From Saprospirales bacterium (GTDB lineage Bacteria; Bacteroidota; Bacteroidia; Chitinophagales; UBA8649), in NCBI GenBank assembly GCA_002708985.1, contig PAPS01000042.1, positions 1 through 45,593 on the forward strand: 45,593 nt of DNA, read 5' to 3'. Made by a program: the position numbers and the translations under genes. Under the pieces are notes generated by a model. It did no database searches, was not told where the DNA came from, and saw only the letters and a list, made by a program, of their open reading frames with translations. Below are positions 1-8,900 of the stretch, in pieces. The first letter of the stretch is position 1. Every line of letters begins with the position of its first letter.

Positions 1-219
1 ACTTCCATCGGTTTGGAAAATCATAAGACCGGTCGCAGGTGAAGCAATGGCATCACGCTGTACTTCCGTCATTCGAGGGATAAGTAATCCTCCGTCAGTA
101 GCTGATATATCAAGCTTTGCGGAGTTATCCGGGGAAGATGTTCCTACACCCACGTTTTGAGCATTAAGTGCAAAAGGAATTATTAAAGCAAGGAGAAATT
201 TAAGTTTGATTGAATGCAT
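1..219 (-). CDS. Secreted Bacteroidota surface protein, N-terminal fragment
   Basis: The reverse strand gives 73 in-frame codons starting at an ATG at 219 and running off the left edge, so only the N-terminus is visible. It begins with a signal peptide ([21 protein letters not shown]) followed by the motif [18 protein letters not shown] and then GLLIPRMTE. This 'VGIGT..P...A.LDIS..GLLIPRM' opening is common in large secreted or surface-exposed Bacteroidota proteins, often with tail-fibre-like or C-terminal sorting domains. What the rest of the protein is cannot be said from this window. It lies downstream of the acyl-CoA dehydrogenase gene on the same strand with a 127-bp gap, so it may have its own promoter. 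Confidence 0.75.
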   Translation of the reverse strand, partial: MHSIKLKFLLALIIPFALNAQNVGVGTSSPDNSAKLDISATDGGLLIPRMTEVQRDAIASPATGLMIFQTDGS

Positions 220-279
220 AATTGTGCTTTTGTACTTTTAAAATAAACAGTTTTATTAGGTTATGGTGACAACTTATAA

Positions 280-299
280 ACCAACTGCAGAAGGTTGGT
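280..299 (-). terminator. Small inverted repeat, possible terminator of the flavoprotein operon
   Basis: ACCAAC and GTTGGT form a perfect 6-bp stem with an 8-nt loop, about 47 nt beyond the stop codon of the acyl-CoA dehydrogenase gene on its own strand. No clean U-run follows, so a Rho-independent terminator is possible but not established. Confidence 0.3.
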
Positions 300-346
300 C
301 TTTACAAGTACTAACAATTAGCATCAAGCGAAATAAAAATTACGCT

Positions 347-1513
347 TTAGATCGCATTGAATCCAGTGATATCTCTTCCGGTTATTAATTCATGAATTTC
401 ATTTGTGCCTTGATAGGTGATAAGAGTCTCGATGTTAATCATGTGCCTCATAACAGGGTATTCACTTGTGATTCCCATACCTCCTAAAATTTGTCTTGAT
501 TCCCTTGCAATGTTCTGTGCCATTTTTACATTGTTTCTCTTGGCCATAGATATTTGTTTGTAGTTAGCCTTCCCCTCGTTCATTAATTTTCCCAATTGGT
601 AGCACATTAACTGAGCCTTCGTAATTTCTGTAACCATGTCGGTTAATTTTTTTTGTATTAACTGATTACTTCCAATAGGTTTTCCAAATTGTATTCTTTC
701 TTTAGAGTACTGTAGGGCTGTTTCATAACATTCAGTGGCGATGCCAACACTGCCCCAAGCAACGGCATATCTTCCAATGTTTAGACACTCATAAGCATCC
801 TGTATTGATGTGCTATTTTCGAGTACTTGACTTTTATCAACCAAGGAGTCGCTAAAAACCAGTTCACCAGTTTTCGAAGAACGGAAAGACCACTTATCTT
901 TTAAGGTTGTCGTTGTAAAGTTGGTTATTTTATCCGTTTCGATAATGATCCCTTTCACCACTTTGTTTTCATCCTTTATCCAAACTAATGCGATGTTAGC
1001 AGTTTCTGCATTTCCAATCCACATTTTACTTCCGTTAATAATGATTTTATCCCCTTGTTCCTTATAGTAACTATGCATTGATGAGGGGTTCGAACCAAAA
1101 TCGGGCTCTGTGAGTCCGAAAGCCCCAAGCAACTCTCCAGTTGATAATTTTGGCAAGTATTTTTCGCGTTGTTCTTCTGATCCGAACTTATATATGGCAT
1201 ACATTACAAGGGACGTTTGAATGGAACTTATAACCCGAATTGAACTATCCCCCCTTTCAAGTTCTTGCATCATCAGGCCGAACGAAATATAATCAGCATT
1301 GACGCCACCATATTTTTCGGGGAAAATTAGTCCAAAACCACCGATGCTTGCGAGTTCTTTAATGAGGTGAGAGGGAGTCTCGGCCTTTTGAAAGTATTTT
1401 TCAATGTTGGGTTTTACGTGTTTTACAACCCAATCTCTTGTAGCATCTCGAATAAGAATTTGTTCCTCAGTAAAGCAACTTTCAATATTGTAATAATCAG
1501 TGTTAGCACTCAT
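347..1513 (-). CDS. Glutaryl-CoA dehydrogenase-like acyl-CoA dehydrogenase with Glu-to-Gln at the catalytic base
   Basis: This 388-residue protein is full length for an acyl-CoA dehydrogenase and looks closest to the glutaryl-CoA dehydrogenase branch, an FAD enzyme that oxidises and decarboxylates glutaryl-CoA to crotonyl-CoA. Family marks are 'SSIRVISSIQTSLV' (the Arg that binds the substrate carboxylate), 'GLTEPDFGSNPSSM' (residues ~134-147), 'RIQFGKPIGSNQL' and the C-terminal 'IHELITGRDITG'. The oddity is at residue 368: the catalytic base normally lies in 'YEGT', but here the motif is 'YQGT' (CAA codon, 410-412). I see no Glu at the alternative isovaleryl-CoA-type position either ('CLNIGRYAVAWG'). 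It follows the SdhA-like gene by 54 nt on the same strand and is probably co-transcribed. The fold and family are clear; the reaction is uncertain because of the substitution. Confidence 0.85.
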   Translation of the reverse strand: MSANTDYYNIESCFTEEQILIRDATRDWVVKHVKPNIEKYFQKAETPSHLIKELASIGGFGLIFPEKYGGVNADYISFGLMMQELERGDSSIRVISSIQTSLVMYAIYKFGSEEQREKYLPKLSTGELLGAFGLTEPDFGSNPSSMHSYYKEQGDKIIINGSKMWIGNAETANIALVWIKDENKVVKGIIIETDKITNFTTTTLKDKWSFRSSKTGELVFSDSLVDKSQVLENSTSIQDAYECLNIGRYAVAWGSVGIATECYETALQYSKERIQFGKPIGSNQLIQKKLTDMVTEITKAQLMCYQLGKLMNEGKANYKQISMAKRNNVKMAQNIARESRQILGGMGITSEYPVMRHMINIETLITYQGTNEIHELITGRDITGFNAI

Positions 1514-1567
1514 TTATGTATCTCTTGTATATTTTGTAACTACTTAATTAAAGTATCCTTGTTGCTG

Positions 1568-3322
1568 TTATTCCAACAAAAGACCTTTAAAGTCCTTTAT
1601 CTCACGAGTAGATTCTATCATTGTCTTCAATTCAGGATTAATCGTTTTGAGTTTTTCCGACTGAATCTTTAGTTTTTTGTTGTTTCCTAAGGATATGACA
1701 TAGTTTAGCTCTTGTTCTTTTCTGACTTCTTTAAAATCAGACCTTTGGTGGGAACCTCTGCTTTCTTTTCTTTTTAATGCTCCAAGAATTGTAGCTTCTG
1801 CAGCCATGATTGATCCCTCTAGGTCAAAGGCAAGCATTAAATCCTCGTACCCCTCGCTATCTGGTCTTACATCTAATGATTTTGATAGTTTTTTTAACCT
1901 ATCAATCATCTTAAGGCCTTCTTGCAATTTGATTTCATCCCTTACTACTCCACATTTTTCCCACATAATGTTTCTTAGCTCTCTTTGAAGCGGCCTTGCA
2001 ACATGATCTCCACTTTTTAAAAGAAAGTCAATTTTTTTATGCGCTTTTTTAATGATATCTCTAGACCGATATTGCACATCTAATGAGAGGGATCGCTCAG
2101 CAGCATATTTTCCTGCCCTCTTACCAAAAATTAGTATTTCTGCTAAGGAATTACCGCCAAGTCTATTGGCACCGTGCAGGCCTGAGGTGCATTCACCAGC
2201 TGCAAACAGACCATCAACCCCAGTGTTGTGCGTATCAGGATCAACAATAATTCCTCCCATGGAATAATGTGCAGTCGGTGCGACCTCCATAGGAGTTTTT
2301 GAAATATCTATCATTAATGTATCCAGAAATTGTCTATACATTCTTGGAAGTTTTTTAATGATGAATTCTTTTGATTTATGGCTAATATCTAAATAGACGC
2401 CTCCATTTTTGCTTGCTCGTCCCTCTGAGATTTCTAGATAATTCGCCATGGCCACACGATCCCTTGTCGATAGTTCAAGTCTTTGCTTATCATAATTTGC
2501 CATAAATCTCTCACCCTTACCATTTATTAGTCGCCCTCCTTCACCTCTAACTGCTTCGGTAACAAGAGTTCCTGAGATTTCTTCGGGAACAACCATTCCA
2601 GTTGGATGAAATTGGACTAACTCCATGTCCTTTAATTTGCATCCCGCTTTTAAGGCTAGGTAGAAAGCATCACCAGAATTCTCATTACGTCTGGATGAAC
2701 TTTTACGCCATATTCTAGTATGCCCGCCTGCAGCTATTATGGTAGAATCGGCTATAAACACTGTGCGTTCCCCATTATTAATATTAAATGTCATTGCTCC
2801 AAAGCAAATATTATTGTGTACTAAAAGTTCAGTGACATATTGGGAATCGTGTATTGGAATTTTAAGCTCATTTGCTTTTTTAATGAGGGTTTTTAAGATT
2901 GACCGTCCCGTGTAGTCTCCTGAATAGCATGTTCTTCTGTAGGTGTGTGCTCCAAAGTATCTCTGATCTAGCTTGCCATTTTCAAGTTTGGCAAAGTTCG
3001 CTCCCCATTCATCAATTTCCGATACTAGTCCGGGGGCCTCTTTGGCCATTAACTCTACCATTCTTGGTTCAGAAAGATTATACCCTTCAATCATTGTATC
3101 AGCAAAATGTTGTTTCCAATTATCTTTGGAATCAACATTACCAAAGGAAGCATTTATGCCACCTGCAGCCAATACGGTGTGAACATCTTCTTTTTTTCGC
3201 TTTCCGATTACCGTTACTTCAACACCTGATTTTTTTGCTTCAATAGCTGCCCTTAAGCCAGCTCCTCCGCTTCCTATAACTAATACATTAGATACGTGGG
3301 TTCTATGATTTTTTGCTTTCAT
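1568..3322 (-). CDS. Succinate dehydrogenase/fumarate reductase-type flavoprotein, without partner subunits
   Basis: This 584-residue FAD protein belongs to the SdhA/FrdA family. The N-terminal dinucleotide fold is 'VLVIGSGGAGLRAAI' (13-27). The segment 'EDVHTVLAAGGINA' places a His (48) where SdhA/FrdA binds FAD covalently; L-aspartate oxidase lacks that His, which argues against NadB. The active-site segments 'MELVQFHPTG', 'TEAVRGEGG', 'STRDRV', 'HYSMGGI' and 'LHGANRLGGNS' are all intact, so succinate/fumarate-type chemistry is plausible. The C-terminus carries the helical domain with 'CGVVRDE'. Neither an iron-sulfur SdhB nor a membrane anchor lies nearby. Its only operon partner is the acyl-CoA dehydrogenase 54 nt downstream. 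It may pair with subunits encoded elsewhere, or work as a soluble fumarate reductase-like enzyme. Confidence 0.85.
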   Translation of the reverse strand: MKAKNHRTHVSNVLVIGSGGAGLRAAIEAKKSGVEVTVIGKRKKEDVHTVLAAGGINASFGNVDSKDNWKQHFADTMIEGYNLSEPRMVELMAKEAPGLVSEIDEWGANFAKLENGKLDQRYFGAHTYRRTCYSGDYTGRSILKTLIKKANELKIPIHDSQYVTELLVHNNICFGAMTFNINNGERTVFIADSTIIAAGGHTRIWRKSSSRRNENSGDAFYLALKAGCKLKDMELVQFHPTGMVVPEEISGTLVTEAVRGEGGRLINGKGERFMANYDKQRLELSTRDRVAMANYLEISEGRASKNGGVYLDISHKSKEFIIKKLPRMYRQFLDTLMIDISKTPMEVAPTAHYSMGGIIVDPDTHNTGVDGLFAAGECTSGLHGANRLGGNSLAEILIFGKRAGKYAAERSLSLDVQYRSRDIIKKAHKKIDFLLKSGDHVARPLQRELRNIMWEKCGVVRDEIKLQEGLKMIDRLKKLSKSLDVRPDSEGYEDLMLAFDLEGSIMAAEATILGALKRKESRGSHQRSDFKEVRKEQELNYVISLGNNKKLKIQSEKLKTINPELKTMIESTREIKDFKGLLLE

Positions 3323-3364
3323 ATCGGATAAGAATTTTTATTTTCTCATTGTTACTTTTGTTCG

Positions 3365-3390
3365 AGTGGGTCAATAGCCTTTCACCCACT
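3365..3390. promoter_or_regulatory. Perfect 7-bp dyad upstream of the SdhA-like gene
   Basis: AGTGGGT (3365-3371) and ACCCACT (3384-3390) form a perfect inverted repeat separated by 12 nt. It sits 43-68 nt before the start codon of the SdhA-like gene. It could be an operator or a hairpin in the mRNA leader; the sequence does not decide between them. Confidence 0.4.
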
Positions 3391-3457
3391 ATAAACATGG
3401 TTGGAAATTTGTTTCAAGATGTCAAAGGGTTGTAAAATATTTTATAAATAATATTAT

Positions 3458-3475
3458 ATGTCATTATTATGACAT
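3458..3475. promoter_or_regulatory. 18-bp palindrome between divergent genes, candidate operator
   Basis: ATGTCAT-TATT-ATGACAT is a perfect dyad with 7-bp arms and a 4-nt centre, near the middle of the 279-bp divergent region between the SdhA-like gene and the CobW-type GTPase gene. Its size and symmetry suit a dimeric repressor. It matches neither the Zur nor the Fur consensus known to me. The surrounding DNA is strongly AT-rich. Confidence 0.45.
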
Positions 3476-3601
3476 CGCACAAAGGCCTTGATATACTTCT
3501 TTTATACGCGTTATTTTTTTCGAATATTCGGATTACAAAAAGACATAAAATAACTCTGCTATATTTCTTGAGAAATTTATCAATATCCTAAAAAAATTTA
3601 T

Positions 3602-4810
3602 ATGACTAATAGAGAAAGAATCCCTGTGGTAATACTTAATGGATTTTTGGGTTCTGGCAAAACGACGCTCTTTAGAAACTTAATTAACCAGTCCAAAGCA
3701 AAGGATATCTCACTCTCTGCTATAGTAAATGATATGAGTGAACTTGATGTAGATGGTGAAATACTTGGCCTTTCAAATGTTGTGGAAAATGACAGCGATA
3801 TTCTTGAGTCTATTTCTTCATGTGTTCTTAGTAGCGAAAAAGGAATTACCCAGCTGAATGAATCGATTCACAGGCTACGTATTAATCAATCTCCTGACAT
3901 CATAGTAATTGAGACTTCAGGTAGCTGTCACCCTATGCCACTCATCGAATATTTTAAAAGCCAGCTTGAATTTAAATTAATCGGTGTTTTAGTTCTAGTT
4001 GATAGTCTTATGTTGTCTCACGATTTCAATTATGGACAAATGCTCATTCCTCTTTTCAAAAAGAATCTATCTGAAAATAAAAGAGATACTATAAATCTCA
4101 TGGTAGAGCAAATTATGTTTTGTAGCCACCTATTTTTAACCAAAAGTGATCGAATCGAGAAAAGTCGCTTATCTGACATTGCTACTCATATCCAATCGAT
4201 TAATCCAAAGGCTTCTGTGCACAACGTTCTTTTTGGTCGTCTTGATATTCAATCATTATTTGAACTCAGTGAGTATAACTACAGCAATGTCGCTCAGCTT
4301 ATTAATGAGTTAAGACCTGTCTTAAAATTGGAGCAGGTAACAGAAAGACCCTTTGGTTTAGGTACAAAAGTGATAAAAGATGATCGACCATTTCACCCCG
4401 AAAGACTATGGGATGTCTGTCACAATTATCTCGGAAAACATATTTATCGTAGTAAGGGCTTTTTCTGGATGGCTAGCCGCAGAAAATATTCATTGTTGTG
4501 GAATCAGGCCGCAGGTGGAATTAGTCTTGAACTAATTGGAACTTGGAAGGCTGCTGTAGTAGAGGACAAAAACAATGGTCTATTAGATCAAGAAATTGCG
4601 CTTCTTAAAGAGCAGTTGCTTGAAGAGAAAGGCAGATTTGGTGATAGGCATTGCGATTTAACTGTTATAGGAGACTTAAGTCATGTAGATATATTCGCAG
4701 ATAAGTTAAAATCGTGTTTTTTAACCAATGATGAGATTGATCTTTGGAATAATGGTTATGAATTCAGAGATCCATGGCCGCAAAAGATTGTGACCTTAAA
4801 AAAAGAATAA
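3602..4810 (+). CDS. CobW/COG0523-family GTPase with degenerate metal motif
   Basis: This 402-residue protein is a P-loop GTPase of the CobW/COG0523 family, whose members insert or ferry metals such as Zn or Co. Visible motifs are Walker A 'GFLGSGKTT' (14-22), 'VNDMSELDVDG' (42-52), the switch/Walker B region 'IVIETSGSCHP' (101-111) and guanine-specificity 'LTKSD'. The C-terminal CobW_C domain has 'RPFHPERLWD'. The family's metal-binding 'GCICC' is replaced here by 'SCVLS' (73-77), keeping only one of three Cys, so normal metal transfer is doubtful. The protein also lacks an obvious His-rich stretch. It is transcribed away from the two flavoprotein genes across a region with two dyads. Function beyond GTP binding is inference. 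Confidence 0.8.
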   Translation: MTNRERIPVVILNGFLGSGKTTLFRNLINQSKAKDISLSAIVNDMSELDVDGEILGLSNVVENDSDILESISSCVLSSEKGITQLNESIHRLRINQSPDIIVIETSGSCHPMPLIEYFKSQLEFKLIGVLVLVDSLMLSHDFNYGQMLIPLFKKNLSENKRDTINLMVEQIMFCSHLFLTKSDRIEKSRLSDIATHIQSINPKASVHNVLFGRLDIQSLFELSEYNYSNVAQLINELRPVLKLEQVTERPFGLGTKVIKDDRPFHPERLWDVCHNYLGKHIYRSKGFFWMASRRKYSLLWNQAAGGISLELIGTWKAAVVEDKNNGLLDQEIALLKEQLLEEKGRFGDRHCDLTVIGDLSHVDIFADKLKSCFLTNDEIDLWNNGYEFRDPWPQKIVTLKKE

Positions 4811-4925
4811 TAATTTTTTGTGCAGACATCATTTAACATCTAGCCTTTAGAGCCTTAAAAATTTTGCTTTTTTTTCTTGTATACACCTGTTGATTTCCTT
4901 TTGTGTTACATGTCCTTTCAAGTAG

Positions 4926-4940
4926 TAGATTAACAATCTA
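4926..4940. repeat. Short perfect hairpin upstream of the transketolase gene
   Basis: TAGATT-AAC-AATCTA has 6-bp arms and a 3-nt loop and ends 21 nt before the transketolase start codon, so it falls in the probable mRNA leader or promoter. It may be regulatory or chance in AT-rich DNA. Confidence 0.3.
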
Positions 4941-4961
4941 TTCTAATCAAGCTAACGTCTA

Positions 4962-5801
4962 ATGGAAAATACTCAATTGCAATCACTAGCTACTCAGACC
5001 CGCCGAGACATACTTCGTATGGTGCATGCTGTTAGCTCAGGTCACCCAGGTGGGTCTATGGGCTGCACTGATTTTTTTGTTCTGATGTACAATGAAATTC
5101 TTCGGCTAAAAGAGGGTTTTTCGATGGATGGATTGAATGAGGATTTATTCTTTTTATCCAATGGGCATATCAGTCCTGTTTGGTATAGTGTGCTTGCACG
5201 CCGAGGATTTTTTCCTCTTGAAGAGCTTAAAACCTTTCGAAAAATTGACACACGACTTCAAGGTCATCCCACAACACATGAGGGGCTGCCAGGTATTAGG
5301 GTTGCGTCAGGTTCTCTAGGACAAGGTTTGTCTGTGGGCATCGGTTCTGCATTGACTAAGAAGCTCAATGGCGATAAGCATTTGGTTTACACATTACATG
5401 GCGATGGCGAGTTACAAGAAGGGCAGATTTGGGAGGCAGTTATGTTTGCTGCGCACCACAAGGTGGACAATCTTATTGCTACGGTAGACTGTAACGGTCA
5501 ACAAATAGATGGAAGTCTTGAAAATGTAATGAGCTTAGGCGATTTAGCTTCAAAATGGAAGGCTTTTGGGTGGCTCGTTCTCGAAATGAATGGCCATGAT
5601 TTCGATGATATGCGATCAACCCTTGAAGAGGCGAAATTGCTCACTGGTCAAGGAAAACCTATTGTTATATTGATGGCTACTGATATGGGTTACGGGGTTG
5701 ATTTTATGTCGGGTACTCATGAATGGCATGGGAAGGCGCCAAATGACGATCAATTAGAAGTGGCTTTAGCTCAACTTGAAGAGACTTTGGGAGATTACTA
5801 G
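4962..5801 (+). CDS. Transketolase, N-terminal (thiamine-diphosphate-binding) subunit
   Basis: The 279-residue product is the N-terminal half of a split transketolase, which transfers two-carbon units between sugar phosphates in the pentose phosphate pathway. It shows 'SSGHPGGSMGCTD' (26-38), 'SNGHISPVWYS', 'GSLGQGLSVGIG' and the thiamine diphosphate/Mg motif 'GDGELQEGQIWEA' running to 'DCNGQQ'. A split enzyme needs a C-terminal half with the pyrimidine-binding and C-terminal domains; usually that gene follows directly. Here the next gene, 197 nt on, is icmF, and no C-terminal half is found anywhere in the window. The length fits a complete N-subunit, so truncation is unlikely and the partner is probably at another locus. 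Confidence 0.9.
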   Translation: MENTQLQSLATQTRRDILRMVHAVSSGHPGGSMGCTDFFVLMYNEILRLKEGFSMDGLNEDLFFLSNGHISPVWYSVLARRGFFPLEELKTFRKIDTRLQGHPTTHEGLPGIRVASGSLGQGLSVGIGSALTKKLNGDKHLVYTLHGDGELQEGQIWEAVMFAAHHKVDNLIATVDCNGQQIDGSLENVMSLGDLASKWKAFGWLVLEMNGHDFDDMRSTLEEAKLLTGQGKPIVILMATDMGYGVDFMSGTHEWHGKAPNDDQLEVALAQLEETLGDY

Positions 5802-5855
5802 AGGAGAGGCTGCATTTGCTCATTAGCATTAGTGAGAAACCTGAATTCTCCTTAC

Positions 5856-5888
5856 TTGGGAGGAATCCACCCCCACCCATCCTCCCAA
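5856..5888 (+). terminator. GC-rich 8-bp hairpin with C-rich loop between transketolase half and icmF
   Basis: TTGGGAGG (5856-5863) and CCTCCCAA (5881-5888) form a perfect stem around a 17-nt loop containing CCACCCCCACCC. It lies 55 nt after the transketolase stop and 110 nt before the icmF start. No U-run follows, so it is a weak candidate for an intrinsic terminator and could instead be a leader hairpin. The opposite strand is G-rich with several G-tracts. Around it, 5802-5997 holds no convincing gene. Confidence 0.45.
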
Positions 5889-5997
5889 CAATCTACCATT
5901 TCATTTATGGCATGTCTTGATAAAATGAGTATCTGGCTATCCACAAAAATCAGCGAACTTCAGATTCCTCAACATCCTCATTTTGTATATTTAAAGT

Positions 5998-8900
5998 ATG
6001 ATGGATCAAAGTCCTTATTCTCCAAAGAACAAGGTGCGCGTAGTCACTGCTGCGTCTCTTTTTGATGGGCATGACGCAGCCATTAACATTATGCGTCGCA
6101 TAATTCAATCGACAGGTTGTGAAGTCATTCATTTAGGTCACGATCGAAGTGTAGAAGAAGTAGTGAATGCTGCAATTAATGAAGATGCTCAGGCCATTGC
6201 TATGACATCCTACCAGGGTGGACACAATGAGTACTTCCGGTACATGTATGATTTGTTAAAGGAAAGAGGTGCAGATCATATCATGATCTTTGGTGGAGGT
6301 GGAGGTGTAATTCTTCCTGAGGAGATCAAAGATTTGATGGATTACGGTATCACTCGAATATATTCTCCCGACGATGGTCGTGCAATGGGCTTGCAAGGTA
6401 TGATTAATGACTTGGTCTCTTCTGCTGACTTTCCAACAGGTGAACATATCGCTGATGAAATGTGGTCGGTAAGCAAGAATGAACCATCGTCCTTAGCGCA
6501 GGTGCTTAGTGCAGTAGAAAATTTTAACGATAAGTACGCTGCTCAAATAGAGAGTCTAGAGCATAAAGCGGCTAAACTTGACACTCCTGTTCTAGGTATA
6601 ACAGGTACAGGAGGGGCAGGCAAAAGTTCCCTTGTTGATGAATTTGTTCGGCGTTTTATACTAGATCAAGAGGATAAGCATATTGCAATTGTTTCTGTTG
6701 ATCCATCCAAGCGCAAAACTGGGGGTGCTTTACTCGGTGATCGTATTCGAATGAATGCTATCAATCACCCTAGAGTATTTATGCGCTCTTTGGCAACTCG
6801 CCAAGCAAATCTTGCCCTTTCTAAACACATTAATCAAATTGTTCAAGTTCTTAAGGTTGCAGGGTATGACCTCATCTTACTCGAAACCTCAGGGATCGGT
6901 CAAAGTGATACGGAAATTGCTGATCACAGTGATGTCTCCATGTATGTGATGACGCCAGAATATGGGGCAGCAACACAGCTTGAGAAAATCGATATGTTGG
7001 ATTTTGCGGACGTCGTAGCGCTCAATAAGTTTGATAAGCGGGGAGCTCTAGATGCTCTTAGAGATGTTAAAAAACAAGTTCAACGCAATCGAGGTTTGTG
7101 GCACGAGGATGTTGATTCTATGCCCGTTCATGGCACTATAGCCTCGCAGTTTAATGATCCAGGCACTAATGCACTCTATCTCGCTGTAATGCATCGCGTG
7201 TCACAACTTGAAGGCTGTACATCACTAAAACCCTCCTCGCATTGGAATACAGATTTATCTGAGAAGATTCATATAATTCCACCCAAGCGGATTCGATACT
7301 TATCAGAGATAACGGAAAACAATTCACGCTACGAAGAACGAGTCAACCATCATGTAAAGCTTGCCTCTAAACTTGGTCAATGGACTGCCTTGCGGAATGA
7401 CTTAAGAGAGACTGCCATGTTGGAAGAGGCCAACTCACGTATTGAGGCGCTAAAAAAAGACTTGGATGATCACCTTCTAGATGATATCCATGCATGGGAT
7501 ACCATGATTAAAGATTATTCAGCTTCTGAATACAATTTTCAAGTAAGGGATAAGACCATTTCAATCAAGACCCATACTACCTCTCTTTCTCATCAGGAGA
7601 TTCCAAAGATTGCCTTACCGAAGTTTACAGATTGGGGCGATCGTCTTCGTTGGTTAATGCGCGAAAATGTTCCAGGCAAGTTCCCATACACTGCTGGAAT
7701 ATATCCCTTCAAACGTCAAGGTGAAGATCCTACGCGTATGTTTGCTGGAGAGGGAGGGCCGGAAAGGACCAATCGCAGATTTCACTATCTAAGTGCAGAT
7801 ATGCCTGCTAAGCGATTATCGACGGCATTTGATTCGGTGACGTTGTATGGAAGAGATCCCGGCCTTCGTCCTGATATCTACGGAAAAATTGGTAATGCAG
7901 GAGTAAGTGTCTGTTGTCTTGACGACGCAAAACGCCTTTATTCAGGTTTTGATCTCTGCGATCCATCGACTTCGGTTTCAATGACGATTAATGGCCCAGC
8001 ACCTATGGTACTAGCCTTCTTCCTAAATGCTGCTATCGACCAACAGTGCGAGATGTATATCAAAGAGCACGGTTTGGAAGAAAAAGTTGATGCACTTAGA
8101 AAGGCGCGTTTTGGCGACAACGCACCGATCTATCAAGGTGAGATTCCTCATGGTCATAATGGTTTAGGTACTCTCCTCTTAGGGGTTATAGGAGATGAAA
8201 TTCTTGATGCTAAGGTATATGCCGAGATTAAGGCAAAAACAATGCAAAGTGTTCGGGGAACTATACAAGCTGATATTTTAAAGGAGGATCAGGCACAAAA
8301 TACCTGCATCTTTTCCACGGAATTCGCCCTTCGCCTAATGGGGGATGTTCAAGAATATTTCATTGATCAGAAGGTGCGTAATTTTTATTCCGTATCGATT
8401 TCGGGTTATCACATTGCTGAAGCAGGTGCCAACCCAATAACGCAATTGGCATTTACGCTTGCTAACGGATTTACCTATGTGGAGTATTATCTAAGTCGTG
8501 GTATGGATATAAATGCCTTTGGTCCCAACCTAAGTTTTTTCTTTTCCAATGGCATTGATCCTGAGTATGCCGTAATTGGTCGTGTTGCAAGGCGTATCTG
8601 GGCTAAAGCTATGCGTGATATTTATGGTGCTGGACCTCGAGCTCAAATGCTGAAATATCACATCCAGACGAGTGGTAGGAGTTTGCATGCTCAGGAGATA
8701 GATTTTAATGATATTCGAACGACCTTACAAGCACTATATGCCATCTATGACAACTGTAACTCATTGCATACCAATGCTTATGACGAGGCAATCACCACGC
8801 CTACTGAGGATTCAGTACGTCGCGCTGTGGCAATACAAATGATTATCAACCGAGAATTAGGTCTTGCGAAAAACGAGAACCCTCTACAGGGTTCATTTAT

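Noticed and set aside
1568-3322. L-aspartate oxidase (NadB)
   Set aside because: The His for covalent FAD linkage and the SdhA-type catalytic segments are present, and the family arrangement fits SdhA/FrdA better.
4811-4961. Intrinsic terminator after the CobW-like gene
   Set aside because: There are A- and T-runs, but no stem next to the T-run; only direct repeats (AGCCTT) were seen.
5802-5997. Cobalamin riboswitch before icmF
   Set aside because: No recognisable B12-box was found; the only structure is the simple GC-rich hairpin.
5832-6065. Open frame overlapping the start of icmF
   Set aside because: It runs out of frame into icmF, spans the hairpin and matches no family; the compositional pattern is that of a chance frame.
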